Notes: generated by a model not told the origin, from the letters alone. A stretch of 64,000 bases of DNA from Bacteroides cellulosilyticus (GCF_020091405.1 NZ_CP081903.1:5828501-5892500), one strand, 5' to 3'. Numbered from the stretch's first letter, positions 31,859-40,684 are shown. Made by a program: numbers and translations.

Positions 31859-32191
31859 TCAAGCGATTTTTAAAAGGTTAGCCTTTTTATAGCATCTGAA
31901 CTCTTGGCGTTCAGTATCGAAATAAGTTTGAACAGTATCGTTCTTTGCTCTCTTATCTGTACCAGTAATAGCAGGCATCAATTTCTCACAAAGAGTACCA
32001 TATGCCTCTCTCACAGAACCATCTACTTTTTGAAAGTAGAACTTTACAATCTTACTTTTCATTTCAGCTTTCAGCTTCAAGTTAGCCCAAGCAACTTTTA
32101 ATGCTTCACTTATTGAAAAACCGTTTCTCTTCACGAAAGACCATGCAAGTGACATGACCTCTTTCATTTGATTTTTAAAATTCGCGCTCAT
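31859..32191 (-). CDS. Phage early protein, unknown (110 aa)
   Basis: 110 aa; MKEVMSLAWSFVKRNGFSIS, SEALKVAWANLKLKAEMKSK, and a second half like KVDGSVREAYGTL. Small proteins of this pattern occur widely in Bacteroides mobile elements; role unknown. First gene of the leftward run from the right-hand control region and starts at a TCACACGGTTATG motif. Confidence 0.6.
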   Translation of the reverse strand: MSANFKNQMKEVMSLAWSFVKRNGFSISEALKVAWANLKLKAEMKSKIVKFYFQKVDGSVREAYGTLCEKLMPAITGTDKRAKNDTVQTYFDTERQEFRCYKKANLLKIA

Positions 32192-32250
32192 AACCGTGTG
32201 ATTTAATATGTTTATACTATTTTATCCTATCAATCAGTTTTGCATCTTTG

Positions 32251-32335
32251 TTGCGTCAATGAATGATTGATGACGCAAATGTAATCAAATATATTACATG
32301 TAATATCTTTAGATTACATTATTATCATTATTTAA
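32251..32335. promoter_or_regulatory. Right-hand divergent control region with two palindromes
   Basis: Between leftward early genes and the rightward XRE gene. TTGCGTCA / TGACGCAA (32251-32258 and 32271-32278) is an 8-bp dyad with a 12-bp spacer; ATATTACATGTAATAT (about 32290-32305) is a perfect 16-bp palindrome. A leftward -7 TACATTTG lies at 32276-32283, overlapping the first dyad. The palindromes are candidate operators for the XRE protein. Confidence 0.55.
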
Positions 32336-32393
32336 CATTTTAGATATTACGCACTAATTTCTGCTAATGAAAAAACTTTAATAACTTTATTAT

Positions 32394-32741
32394 ATGAAAA
32401 TCAATAGATTAAACATTGGAGAAGAAGTCCGTAAAAAGGTAGATGAAAGCGGATTATCAAAGGCTAAATTTGCTGAATTACTGGGTATTGCAAGACAGAA
32501 TATCGAAAAAACAGTATTTCAAAAGCATAGCCTTGACACCGATTTGCTATGTAATATTAGCGAGGTGCTAAATTGTAATTTTTTCGATTACTATAAATCT
32601 GGTGATTCGTGTAATAACACAGATTACATAAAACAAAAGGAAATTAAAGCCACTTTATCTATAGAAATGGGTAGTGAGAAAAAAGAGCAGGTTCTTCGGT
32701 TTGTATTTGGTGATAATAATATTGAAATCTTAAATAAATAG
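32394..32741 (+). CDS. XRE-family regulator
   Basis: 115 aa. Helix-turn-helix at about residues 10-65 (SGLSKAKFAELLGIARQNIE), then a short C-terminal domain. It opens the plus-strand moron run at the right end of the prophage, 3 bp before the next gene, and may control it as well as the divergent early genes. Confidence 0.75.
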   Translation: MKINRLNIGEEVRKKVDESGLSKAKFAELLGIARQNIEKTVFQKHSLDTDLLCNISEVLNCNFFDYYKSGDSCNNTDYIKQKEIKATLSIEMGSEKKEQVLRFVFGDNNIEILNK

Positions 32742-32744
32742 ACT

Positions 32745-33011
32745 ATGCGGATATATATTTTTGAATATAACGAAAGCGATGGAAATTTTCATCAAAATTA
32801 TAATGGCATTGAACAAGGAACAAATGGTTATCAAACTGTCTGTGAAACTTATGAATACATTTGGGACCCATTTTCACGAATGCTTCATAGACGATATAAT
32901 TTTTATTCAAACGAACGTCCTTCTTTTACCACTATACAAACGGAGTGGGAAAATTATCTTTTATTAAGAAAGGATATTGAAGATTACAAAAAACTCAATA
33001 CTATAGATTAA
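32745..33011 (+). CDS. Small moron protein, unknown (88 aa)
   Basis: 88 aa, aromatic-rich (MRIYIFEYNESDGNFHQNYN). Lies between the XRE regulator and the SIR2-like gene with short gaps (3 and 13 bp). Unknown; may be a partner of the SIR2-like protein. Confidence 0.55.
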   Translation: MRIYIFEYNESDGNFHQNYNGIEQGTNGYQTVCETYEYIWDPFSRMLHRRYNFYSNERPSFTTIQTEWENYLLLRKDIEDYKKLNTID

Positions 33012-33024
33012 TAAAGGATAGAGA

Positions 33025-34017
33025 ATGAATAAAATAACATACATTTTGGGTGCTGGAGCAAGCTATGGTGAACGCGACCAGAAAGGAAAAATCAAAAGAG
33101 GAGTTCCCATCATATCAGAATTTAGTATAGCTATTCATTCATTGATAAAATTGCTTTCTGAAAAATGCAACGGATTTACTGGTAAAGAGAAAGAAACCCT
33201 CTTATTAATTAAGGATGAGCTAAAATGGCTATCAGATAGATGTGGAGATTATCCAACTATTGATACTTATGCAAAAATGTTATTTATCACTCAAAAGAGT
33301 GAGATATACAATCGAGTAAAAAATGCTCTATCCATCTACCTAACACTTAATCAGTTATTTCTTCCACATGATTTACGTTACGATGGTTTTATAGCATCAC
33401 TATTGAATGAAGACAAGAAGTTCCCTTCAATAGATATACTAACATGGAATTATGACGCACAGTTTGAATTAGCATATTCCGATTATTCTAATGACGGAAA
33501 GTATATAATGAAGCTATGGGAAAATTTGAATGTAATTAGCAAGACTATTACCACAAAAAATAAAAATAAAGATGTATTTTCTATTGCAAAATTAAATGGA
33601 ACTGCATTATTTATAGATAGGCAAGATGAGAAAACAATTATAGATATTTTCAATGGAGGATATGATCTTAATAAAGCTATAGTAAAAATAGGAGAGATAT
33701 TGCATTATAATAATTTATATAGAAATACACTTTCTTATTCTTGGGAAAGAAACGATGAATTTATTAAAAGTATTATAGAGCGCGTAAAAAATACAACATC
33801 ACTGGTAATCATTGGATATTCTTTTCCTTATGTCAATAGAGAAATTGATAGATTAGTAATACAAAGCATGGAATATCTAAAGAAAATTTACATTCAAGAC
33901 CCTTTTGCTGATGATATAAAAGAAAATGTACAAGCTATCTTGCTTGATAGCGGGAAAGAAGTAACAATTATTACTAAAAAGAATACGAAGCAGTTCTTCA
34001 TTCCTAATGAACTATAA
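33025..34017 (+). CDS. SIR2-like domain protein, possible defence effector
   Basis: 330 aa. The NAD-binding start ITYILGAGASYGERD (G-A-G-A-S) and the later DILTWNYDAQFELAY (the N-Y-D motif) and IIGYSFPYVNREIDRL are typical of SIR2-like domains of bacterial defence proteins, many of which degrade NAD. Fixed partners of known systems are not next to it. AT-rich. Expressed from the prophage end, so plausibly protects the lysogen from other phages; this is inference. Confidence 0.75.
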   Translation: MNKITYILGAGASYGERDQKGKIKRGVPIISEFSIAIHSLIKLLSEKCNGFTGKEKETLLLIKDELKWLSDRCGDYPTIDTYAKMLFITQKSEIYNRVKNALSIYLTLNQLFLPHDLRYDGFIASLLNEDKKFPSIDILTWNYDAQFELAYSDYSNDGKYIMKLWENLNVISKTITTKNKNKDVFSIAKLNGTALFIDRQDEKTIIDIFNGGYDLNKAIVKIGEILHYNNLYRNTLSYSWERNDEFIKSIIERVKNTTSLVIIGYSFPYVNREIDRLVIQSMEYLKKIYIQDPFADDIKENVQAILLDSGKEVTIITKKNTKQFFIPNEL

Positions 34018-34112
34018 ATTAAATATAGACATCAGTTTCATAGTAAGTGAATAATTTAGCCCCATCCCGGACGCTTTCAACGAATTAAAAAACAAACTAA
34101 ATATCTGATACT

Positions 34113-35078
34113 ATGATAATAACTACAACAAACAATATCGAAAATCACTCTATAAAGCGATACTTGGGAGTAATAAACGCCAACATAGTTATTGGCGCAA
34201 ATTTCTTCTCCGATTTTGCAGCATCGCTAACGGATGTTTTTGGCGGTCGTTCCAATACTTACCAAAACAAGCTGAACACCATATACAAGGATGTTATGGC
34301 TGAATTAGAAGAAAAAGCCAAATATTTTCAAGCTGATGCCATAGTTGGATTGCATATTGACTTTGACGAAGTTTCAGGTGGAGGTAAATCAATGTTCATG
34401 GTTTCTGCCTCTGGAACTGCTGTTATGATAGAAAGCAACTTTGAGGATAGATATTTCATGTACAAAGCTCTCAGCGATATTCATGATTATTGGACAAAAG
34501 GATTTCTATCAGAAGAAGAATATAACTATGGAAAAGCAAGGATTATAGAAAAATACAACAGTGCAATTTCCGAAGAAATCAAAGTTGTCAAAGAAACAAA
34601 GGAATATGAAGCAAAAAGATTAAAAGAGCAAGAAGAGCAAAAAGCTCATGCTAAAAAAATATTCGAAGAAAAACTTTACGAAGCGAAGAAGAATTTAGAA
34701 AACAGATGCCCATGTTCAGAAGAAGTTATTAAAGCAACTACTCCATTTCAAATACAAGCAGCTGATTATGATTCAATCTCTTACAATACAAATGATTCCA
34801 TGGAATCAATCATTGCTAAATTTATTAGATTAAATAAAATACCAGAAGCATGTAAATATTATATAGACGAAACAGGCCTATCAGAAAACGATGCAATTGA
34901 ATATGTCCTTGACACATTCAAAAAAATAGATGTTATAGATAAGGAAGTATTTGAAAAACTTCTCAATAAACTAAAAGTTCTAAAAAGCAAAGGATTTATA
35001 GAACAGGCTATTAATGAATATCAAAAATTCACACTGTCAGAAAGAGATATAGCAGAAATATATATCAATACCTTATAA
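34113..35078 (+). CDS. YbjQ-domain protein with coiled-coil and C-terminal helical repeats
   Basis: 321 aa. Residues about 1-105 are a YbjQ/UPF0145 domain (KRYLGVINANIVIGANFFSD ... AEEKAKYFQADAIVGLHID-like pattern, ending ASGTAVMIE). A charged coiled coil follows (about 150-210), then a domain of short helices similar to a SHOCT/oligomerisation plus repeat segment. Function unknown; YbjQ domains are thought to bind metal or form oligomers. Confidence 0.65.
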   Translation: MIITTTNNIENHSIKRYLGVINANIVIGANFFSDFAASLTDVFGGRSNTYQNKLNTIYKDVMAELEEKAKYFQADAIVGLHIDFDEVSGGGKSMFMVSASGTAVMIESNFEDRYFMYKALSDIHDYWTKGFLSEEEYNYGKARIIEKYNSAISEEIKVVKETKEYEAKRLKEQEEQKAHAKKIFEEKLYEAKKNLENRCPCSEEVIKATTPFQIQAADYDSISYNTNDSMESIIAKFIRLNKIPEACKYYIDETGLSENDAIEYVLDTFKKIDVIDKEVFEKLLNKLKVLKSKGFIEQAINEYQKFTLSERDIAEIYINTL

Positions 35079-35088
35079 AATAAGAAAT

Positions 35089-35283
35089 ATGATTGACTTA
35101 TTAACCATTATACTCCTAATATTTGGAGTATTGCAAATCATCCTCTTCTTCAAAGTATGGGGGATGACGAACAACATCAAAGATATACGAAACAAATACC
35201 TCAAAGATGAGGACGAGAAACGAAGACAAGAAGCGGAGTACGATCCTCCTAAAATCAGCAAAGGGACAAAGCCAACAATGTAA
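35089..35283 (+). CDS. Small single-pass membrane protein (64 aa)
   Basis: 64 aa: one membrane helix (IILLIFGVLQIILFFKVW) and a charged cytoplasmic tail (KYLKDEDEKRRQEAEYD). Last gene before attR, 10 bp after the YbjQ-like gene and so in its operon. Confidence 0.6.
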   Translation: MIDLLTIILLIFGVLQIILFFKVWGMTNNIKDIRNKYLKDEDEKRRQEAEYDPPKISKGTKPTM

Positions 35284-35410
35284 CCTCATTATTAACAGTT
35301 CAATCCTACTACCAAACTAACAATTGTATAGCAGATTGTGCTTTAAAGAATTCTGACAATCGTAGGAACCTACATGAATATCAGCAACATACGTAGGAAT
35401 CTATAAGAGA

Positions 35411-35455
35411 CTTCGTAACGCGTAGGTCGCCAGTTCAAGTCTGGCTAGCGGCTCA
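35411..35455 (+). other. attR: 3' fragment of a threonine tRNA gene
   Basis: Starting at the anticodon loop TTCGTAA (35412-35418, anticodon CGT), the 3' half of a tRNA is intact: CGCGT, AGGTC, T-arm GCCAG-TTCAAGT-CTGGC, acceptor TAGCGGC, then T. The 5' half is missing: the five bases before the loop (GAGAC) cannot pair with CGCGT. This is the mark left when a phage integrates into the anticodon-loop region of a tRNA gene; the whole tRNA should lie at attL, left of the window. Confidence 0.8.
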
Positions 35456-35461
35456 AAGGAA

Positions 35462-35488
35462 AGGAGATGCTTATGCATCTCCTTTTTT
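35462..35488 (+). terminator. Terminator of the displaced tRNA gene
   Basis: Arms AGGAGATGC and GCATCTCCT (9 bp) around TTAT, then a run of T. Originally the tRNA gene terminator; the chromosome begins here. Confidence 0.85.
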
Positions 35489-35505
35489 ATTTCATAGATT
35501 CTTCT

Positions 35506-35513
35506 TACCTTTG
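35506..35513 (+). promoter_or_regulatory. Candidate -7 box of mltG
   Basis: TACCTTTG, a full -7 match, 27 bp before the mltG start. No clear -33 TTTG at the right distance. Confidence 0.4.
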
Positions 35514-35540
35514 CCTGACTAAAGAAAACTGTAGAAACCG

Positions 35541-36578
35541 ATGAAAAAGAAGACAAAAAGAATTCTCATAGGAGGGTTGATAGCCCTGTTCCTTATTGGC
35601 GCAGCTTGTGCCGGAACATTCTATTATTATTTATTCTATCCACAGTTTCATCCCTCCAAAACAGCTTATATTTATATCGATAAAGACGATACACCGGATT
35701 CCATATATAACAAGGTAAAAAAACAGGGACATCCGAAAAGTTTTTCAGGCTTTCTCTGGATGGCTAAATGGCGTGACTACAATTCAAACATCCACACTGG
35801 ACGCTATGCCATCCGCCCAGGAGAGAGTGTTTACCACGTCTTTAGTCGTTTATATAGAGGATATCAAGAACCTATAAATCTGACCATTAGCAATGTACGT
35901 ACTTTAGATAGACTTGCTCGCAGCGTAGGTAAACAACTTATGATTGATTCTACTGAAATTGCAGCAATAATGAACGACTCGCTATTTCAAAAGAAAATGG
36001 GATATACAAAGGAAACAATGGCCAGCCTGTTCATTCCCGAAACTTATCAAGTATACTGGAATATGAGCGTACAGGATTTCTTTGACCGTATGAAGAAAGA
36101 ACATGAAAAATTCTGGAATCAGGAACGACTAGCCAAGGCCACAACCATAGGCATGACACCGGAAGAAGTATCAACGCTCGCCTCTATTGTAGAAGAAGAA
36201 ACAAATAACAATGAAGAAAAGCCCATGGTTGCAGGTCTCTACATAAATCGTTTAAATAAGGGTATGCCCTTACAGGCCGATCCCACCATTAAATTCGCAC
36301 TTCAAGATTTCGGTCTAAGAAGAATTACGAATGAGCACCTGAATGTAAAGTCACCCTACAATACTTATCTAAATGCCGGATTACCACCGGGACCGATACG
36401 TATTCCTTCAACCATCGGCATTGATGCTGTGCTGAATTATGCAAAGCACAATTATATTTATATGTGTGCCAAAGAGGACTTTTCAGGTACCCATAACTTT
36501 GCTTCCAATTACGCTGATCATATGAAAAATGCTAGAAAATATTGGAATGCTTTAAACGAAAGAAAGATTTTCAAGTAA
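35541..36578 (+). CDS. mltG: Endolytic murein transglycosylase MltG (YceG)
   Basis: 345 aa, full length. An N-terminal membrane anchor (about 8-31) is followed by a LysM-like part and the catalytic YceG domain, with the glutamate in LASIVEEETNN (E218 region) and GLYINRLNKGMPLQADPTIK. It cuts nascent glycan strands and so sets their length at the inner membrane. First intact chromosomal gene after the prophage. Confidence 0.93.
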   Translation: MKKKTKRILIGGLIALFLIGAACAGTFYYYLFYPQFHPSKTAYIYIDKDDTPDSIYNKVKKQGHPKSFSGFLWMAKWRDYNSNIHTGRYAIRPGESVYHVFSRLYRGYQEPINLTISNVRTLDRLARSVGKQLMIDSTEIAAIMNDSLFQKKMGYTKETMASLFIPETYQVYWNMSVQDFFDRMKKEHEKFWNQERLAKATTIGMTPEEVSTLASIVEEETNNNEEKPMVAGLYINRLNKGMPLQADPTIKFALQDFGLRRITNEHLNVKSPYNTYLNAGLPPGPIRIPSTIGIDAVLNYAKHNYIYMCAKEDFSGTHNFASNYADHMKNARKYWNALNERKIFK

Positions 36579-36605
36579 AATCGTAATAAAATAAAAGCAA
36601 AAGGC

Positions 36606-36613
36606 TATATTTG
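36606..36613 (+). promoter_or_regulatory. Candidate -7 box of iorA-iorB-paaK
   Basis: TATATTTG, a full -7 match, about 63 bp before the iorA start; the -33 is not clear. Confidence 0.4.
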
Positions 36614-36676
36614 CGAGTGAAAAACGCAGATTATTTTCTTATTAATAATCCATGACTAACATTAAAACAATCAGAT

Positions 36677-38269
36677 ATGAGCAAGCAACTCTTACTTGGC
36701 GATGAAGCCATTGCACAAGCTGCATTAGATGCCGGACTCTCAGGTGTTTACGCCTATCCCGGCACTCCTTCCACGGAAATAACAGAATACATCCAAATGG
36801 CACCCATTACGACTGAACAAAATATTCACAGTCGTTGGTCTTCTAACGAAAAGACCGCAATGGAAGCCGCTTTGGGTATGTCATTTGTTGGTAAACGAGC
36901 ATTAGTCTGTATGAAACATGTAGGTATGAATGTAGCTGCCGACTGTTTTATCAATTCAGCCGTTACCGGTGTAAAAGGTGGATTAATCGTAATAGCAGCG
37001 GATGATCCCAGCATGCACTCTTCACAAAATGAACAAGACAGCCGCTTTTACGGTGATTTCTCACTTATTCCCATGTACGAACCAAGTAATCAGCAAGAAG
37101 CGTACGACATGGTTTATAACGGCTTTGCATTCTCTGAAAAAATCGGTGAACCGATATTATTGCGTATGGTCACCCGTCTCGCCCACTCTCGTTCAGGTGT
37201 AGAACAAAAGGCCCAACAAGTCCAGAATGAAATATCTTTCAGTGAAGACCCACGCCAATTTATCCTATTACCAGGTAATGCACGCAAACGTTACAAAGTT
37301 TTGTTGGAACGTCAGGCTGAATTCATTGAAGCCTCTGAAAGTTCTCCATATAATAAGTATATAGATGGTCCTAACAAAAAAATGGGTATCATAGCTTGCG
37401 GTATCGGCTACAACTATCTGATGGAAAACTATCCTAACGGCTGTGAATATCCTGTATTAAAGATTGGGCAATACCCATTACCCAAGAAACAACTTCTACA
37501 GCTGGTAGAAGCCTGCGATGAGATTCTGGTATTGGAAGATGGACAACCTTTCGTTGAGAAACAGTTGAAAGGTTATCTCGGCATTGGCGTTAAAATAAAA
37601 GGACGTTTGGATGGCACATTGCCACAGGACGGTGAATTAAATCCGGACAAGGTAGCGCGCACCGTAGGAAAAGAAAACAAATCAGAGTTTGGAGTGCCTT
37701 CTCTTGTAGAAATGCGTCCACCTGCACTTTGCGAAGGTTGTGGCCATCGTGATATGTATACTGTACTGACGCAAGTACTAAAAGAAGAATATCCAACTCA
37801 TAAGGTATTCAGTGATATCGGTTGTTATACTTTAGGAGCCAATGCGCCATTCAATGCCATCAATTCATGTGTAGACATGGGGGCATCCATTACAATGGCA
37901 AAAGGTGCCTCTGATGGTGGTCTTCACCCTGCAGTGGCAGTCATCGGAGACTCAACTTTTACCCATTCCGGCATGACAGGACTTCTAGACTGTGTCAATG
38001 AAAATGCTAATGTTACCATTGTCATCTCAGACAATGAAACTACCGCTATGACAGGCGGTCAGGATTCCGCCGGCACAGGACGTATCGAAGCAATCTGCGC
38101 TGGTATCGGTGTAGCTCCTGAACACATTCGCGTAGTAGTTCCCCTTAAAAAGAATTATGAAGAAATGAAACAGATTATCCGTGAAGAAATCGAATATCGT
38201 GGTGTATCTGTTATTATTCCACGCAGAGAATGCATTCAAACTTTAGCACGTAAAAAACGAAACAAGTAA
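36677..38269 (+). CDS. iorA: Indolepyruvate:ferredoxin oxidoreductase, alpha subunit
   Basis: 530 aa. N-terminal pyrimidine-binding part (YAYPGTPSTEITEYIQ), TPP-binding part LCEGCGHRDMYTVL and GDSTFTHSGMTGLLD with later DNETTAMTGGQD (metal and diphosphate binding). Oxidatively decarboxylates aryl-pyruvates from aromatic amino acids to arylacetyl-CoA with reduced ferredoxin. The C-terminus stops at about the TPP domain: the cysteine-rich ferredoxin domain of longer IorA proteins is absent, so electrons must leave through another protein. Confidence 0.9.
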   Translation: MSKQLLLGDEAIAQAALDAGLSGVYAYPGTPSTEITEYIQMAPITTEQNIHSRWSSNEKTAMEAALGMSFVGKRALVCMKHVGMNVAADCFINSAVTGVKGGLIVIAADDPSMHSSQNEQDSRFYGDFSLIPMYEPSNQQEAYDMVYNGFAFSEKIGEPILLRMVTRLAHSRSGVEQKAQQVQNEISFSEDPRQFILLPGNARKRYKVLLERQAEFIEASESSPYNKYIDGPNKKMGIIACGIGYNYLMENYPNGCEYPVLKIGQYPLPKKQLLQLVEACDEILVLEDGQPFVEKQLKGYLGIGVKIKGRLDGTLPQDGELNPDKVARTVGKENKSEFGVPSLVEMRPPALCEGCGHRDMYTVLTQVLKEEYPTHKVFSDIGCYTLGANAPFNAINSCVDMGASITMAKGASDGGLHPAVAVIGDSTFTHSGMTGLLDCVNENANVTIVISDNETTAMTGGQDSAGTGRIEAICAGIGVAPEHIRVVVPLKKNYEEMKQIIREEIEYRGVSVIIPRRECIQTLARKKRNK

Positions 38270-38273
38270 AACC

Positions 38274-38855
38274 ATGAAAAAAGATATCATACTTTCCGGC
38301 GTTGGTGGACAAGGCATCCTCTCTATCGCCACAGTAATTGGTAAAGCCGCCCTTAAAGACGGATTATATATGAAACAAGCGGAAGTACATGGCATGAGCC
38401 AACGTGGCGGTGACGTACAATCCAATTTACGTATCAGTGATCAACCTATTGCCTCTGATCTTATTCCTTCAGGCAAATGCGATTTGATCATCTCACTTGA
38501 GCCCATGGAAGGACTACGCTATCTCCCCTATTTAAGTTCTGAAGGCTGGCTGGTAACTAACGAAACTCCGTTCGTTAATATCCCCAACTATCCAGCAGAA
38601 GCTGATGTGCGGGCAGAGTTGGATAAATTACCCCATAAAATCGTTCTGAATGTGGATAAGGTGGCTAAAGAAATTGGTTCTATTCGCGTAGCAAATATTG
38701 TTTTGCTTGGGGCTACCATTCCCTTTCTGGGAATTGATTATGAGAAAATACAAACCAGCATCCGCGAAATCTTCGAACGCAAAGGCGAGGCTATTGTAGA
38801 GATGAACCTCAAAGCACTGGCTGCCGGAAAAGAAATTGCCGAAAAATTAATGTAA
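38274..38855 (+). CDS. iorB: Indolepyruvate:ferredoxin oxidoreductase, beta subunit
   Basis: 193 aa: SGVGGQGILSIATVIGKAAL at the N-terminus is the gamma/beta domain signature of 2-oxoacid oxidoreductases, followed by MSQRGGDVQSNLR. Four bp after iorA; the two form the enzyme. Confidence 0.93.
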   Translation: MKKDIILSGVGGQGILSIATVIGKAALKDGLYMKQAEVHGMSQRGGDVQSNLRISDQPIASDLIPSGKCDLIISLEPMEGLRYLPYLSSEGWLVTNETPFVNIPNYPAEADVRAELDKLPHKIVLNVDKVAKEIGSIRVANIVLLGATIPFLGIDYEKIQTSIREIFERKGEAIVEMNLKALAAGKEIAEKLM

Positions 38856-38877
38856 AGACCCTCCAAAACAAACTACC

Positions 38878-40185
38878 ATGAATAACAAATACTGGGAAGA
38901 AGACATAGAGACCATGAGCCGTGAGAAGTTGCAGGAATTGCAACTTCAGCGGCTTAAAAAGACGATAAATATTGCAGCTAATTCACCGTATTACCAAAAA
39001 GTGTTCCAAGAACATAATATCACAGCTGATAGCATTCAAAGCCTCGAAGATATTCGAAAAATCCCATTTACCACTAAAGCTGATATGCGTGCCACCTACC
39101 CTTTTGGTCTAGTTTCAGGTAATATGCAGGAAGATGGGGTACGTATTCATTCTTCAAGTGGAACAACCGGTACTCCGACTCTGATTGTTCATTCTCAGCA
39201 CGATCTGGACTCTTGGGCAAACCTGGTAGCACGCTGTCTCTATATGGTAGGCATACGCAAAACGGATGTTTTCCAGAATAGTTCCGGATATGGTATGTTC
39301 ACCGGAGGATTAGGTTTCCAATATGGAGCAGAACGTTTGGGAGCACTGACAGTTCCTGCTGCTGCCGGAAACAGTAAGCGACAGATTAAATTCATCACTG
39401 ATTTCAAAACAACTGCGCTTCATGCTATTCCCAGCTATGCTATTCGCCTGGCAGAAGTCATTCAAGAAGAAGGTATAGATCCGACAAGCACCAGCTTAAA
39501 AACACTTGTCATTGGTGCTGAGCCTCATACAGATGAACAACGGAAAAAGATCGAACGTATGTTAGGTGTTAAAGCTTATAACAGCTTTGGTATGACAGAA
39601 ATGAACGGTCCTGGAGTTGCTTTTGAATGTCAGGAACAAAACGGCATGCACTTCTGGGAGGATTGCTATCTGGTTGAAATTATTGATCCTGAAACAGGAG
39701 AACCAGTTCCAGATGGAGAAATTGGTGAGTTAGTATTGACCACTCTCGACCGCGAGATGATGCCGCTTCTACGGTATCGTACCCGAGATCTCACCCGTAT
39801 TCTTCCCGGAGAATGTCCATGTGGACGCACCCACCTACGCATTGACCGTATTAAAGGACGTAGCGATGATATGTTCATCATTAAGGGAGTTAACATCTTC
39901 CCAATGCAAGTAGAAAAGATATTGGTACAATTCCCACAATTAGGCAGCAATTATCTTATCACACTGGAAACAGTAAACAACCAGGATGAAATGATTGTGG
40001 AAGTAGAACTCAGCGATCTTTCTACTGATAATTACATTGAATTGGAAAAGATACGCAAAGAGATCACACGTCAATTGAAAGACGAGATATTAGTGACTCC
40101 CAAACTGAAACTAGTGAAAAAAGGTTCCTTGCCACAAAGCGAAGGAAAAGCAGTCAGAGTAAAAGACCTACGTCAAAATCACTAA
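38878..40185 (+). CDS. paaK: Phenylacetate-CoA ligase
   Basis: 435 aa, the usual PaaK length. AMP-binding motif SSSGTTGTPTLIVHS, then YNSFGMTEMNGPG, LLRYRTRDL and GRSDDMFIIKGVNIFP. It interconverts arylacetates and their CoA esters. Coming after iorAB it probably releases or activates arylacetates formed from aromatic amino acids, with ATP gained in the reverse direction. Confidence 0.92.
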   Translation: MNNKYWEEDIETMSREKLQELQLQRLKKTINIAANSPYYQKVFQEHNITADSIQSLEDIRKIPFTTKADMRATYPFGLVSGNMQEDGVRIHSSSGTTGTPTLIVHSQHDLDSWANLVARCLYMVGIRKTDVFQNSSGYGMFTGGLGFQYGAERLGALTVPAAAGNSKRQIKFITDFKTTALHAIPSYAIRLAEVIQEEGIDPTSTSLKTLVIGAEPHTDEQRKKIERMLGVKAYNSFGMTEMNGPGVAFECQEQNGMHFWEDCYLVEIIDPETGEPVPDGEIGELVLTTLDREMMPLLRYRTRDLTRILPGECPCGRTHLRIDRIKGRSDDMFIIKGVNIFPMQVEKILVQFPQLGSNYLITLETVNNQDEMIVEVELSDLSTDNYIELEKIRKEITRQLKDEILVTPKLKLVKKGSLPQSEGKAVRVKDLRQNH

Positions 40186-40213
40186 TTCTTTCAAGAGATT
40201 ACTCTCTCTACAT

Positions 40214-40259
40214 AAAAAAACATCCCATGAAGCGAAATAAACTCATGGGATGTTTTTTT
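40214..40259. terminator. Bidirectional terminator after paaK
   Basis: Arms CATCCCATGA (40221-40230) and TCATGGGATG (40243-40252), flanked by seven A before and T7 after, so it works on both strands. Confidence 0.85.
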
Positions 40260-40293
40260 ATGTAATAACTCCAAAGATGACGAAGTGGCATTA

Positions 40294-40336
40294 AAAGAAA
40301 AAAGGAACGGTAATCAACCAAGACTACCGTTCCCCT
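40294..40336 (-). terminator. Second minus-strand terminator downstream of the 6S-like RNA
   Basis: Arms GGAACGGTA and TACCGTTCC around a 12-base loop; on the minus strand followed by TTTTTTCTTTT. Confidence 0.75.
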
Positions 40337-40340
40337 TTAT

Positions 40341-40524
40341 AAAAAAGCCGCACCGATGATGTGATGAAACTCCGAATGACATGATTTGAGCGCTCGTCCT
40401 CTTTGTAATCCACTGACTCAAAGGTTACCCCGAAGGGCGTGGCCCGCCATTGAGAAGCGAAGCTTGTCTCGGTATTTCATAATAGTTTGATGAGTTTCCC
40501 GATCCAATCAATGCGGCTATATTT
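40341..40524 (-). ncRNA. ssrS: 6S RNA-like gene
   Basis: About 180 nt, minus strand. Ends close in an 11-bp stem: GCCGCATTGAT (from 40517) with ATCGGTGCGGC (ending 40347), then six T. The interior is a long imperfect hairpin with a central bubble and a CCC-TTCG-GGG tip, the layout of 6S RNA, which mimics an open promoter and binds RNA polymerase. A -7 TACATTTG lies at 40532-40539. Sequence-level identity not confirmed. Confidence 0.6.
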
Positions 40525-40626
40525 TCTACAACAAATGTAGTAAGTTTCCGTCAAAGAAACAAGGAAAAACATGATTTTGTTTCCTTCTGACAAGACATTT
40601 TATATAATATCTCCCCTAGTATAAGC

Positions 40627-40664
40627 AAAAAGTGCCGATTACTCATTCGTAATCAGCACTTTGT
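40627..40664 (-). terminator. Terminator of the thrS-infC-rpmI-rplT operon
   Basis: Minus strand: AAAGTGC then GATTAC pairs with GTAATC then GCACTTT (one mismatch between the stem blocks), followed by TTT; 20 bp after the rplT stop. Confidence 0.8.
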
Positions 40665-40684
40665 CAACTATTTGCTAAATAAAC

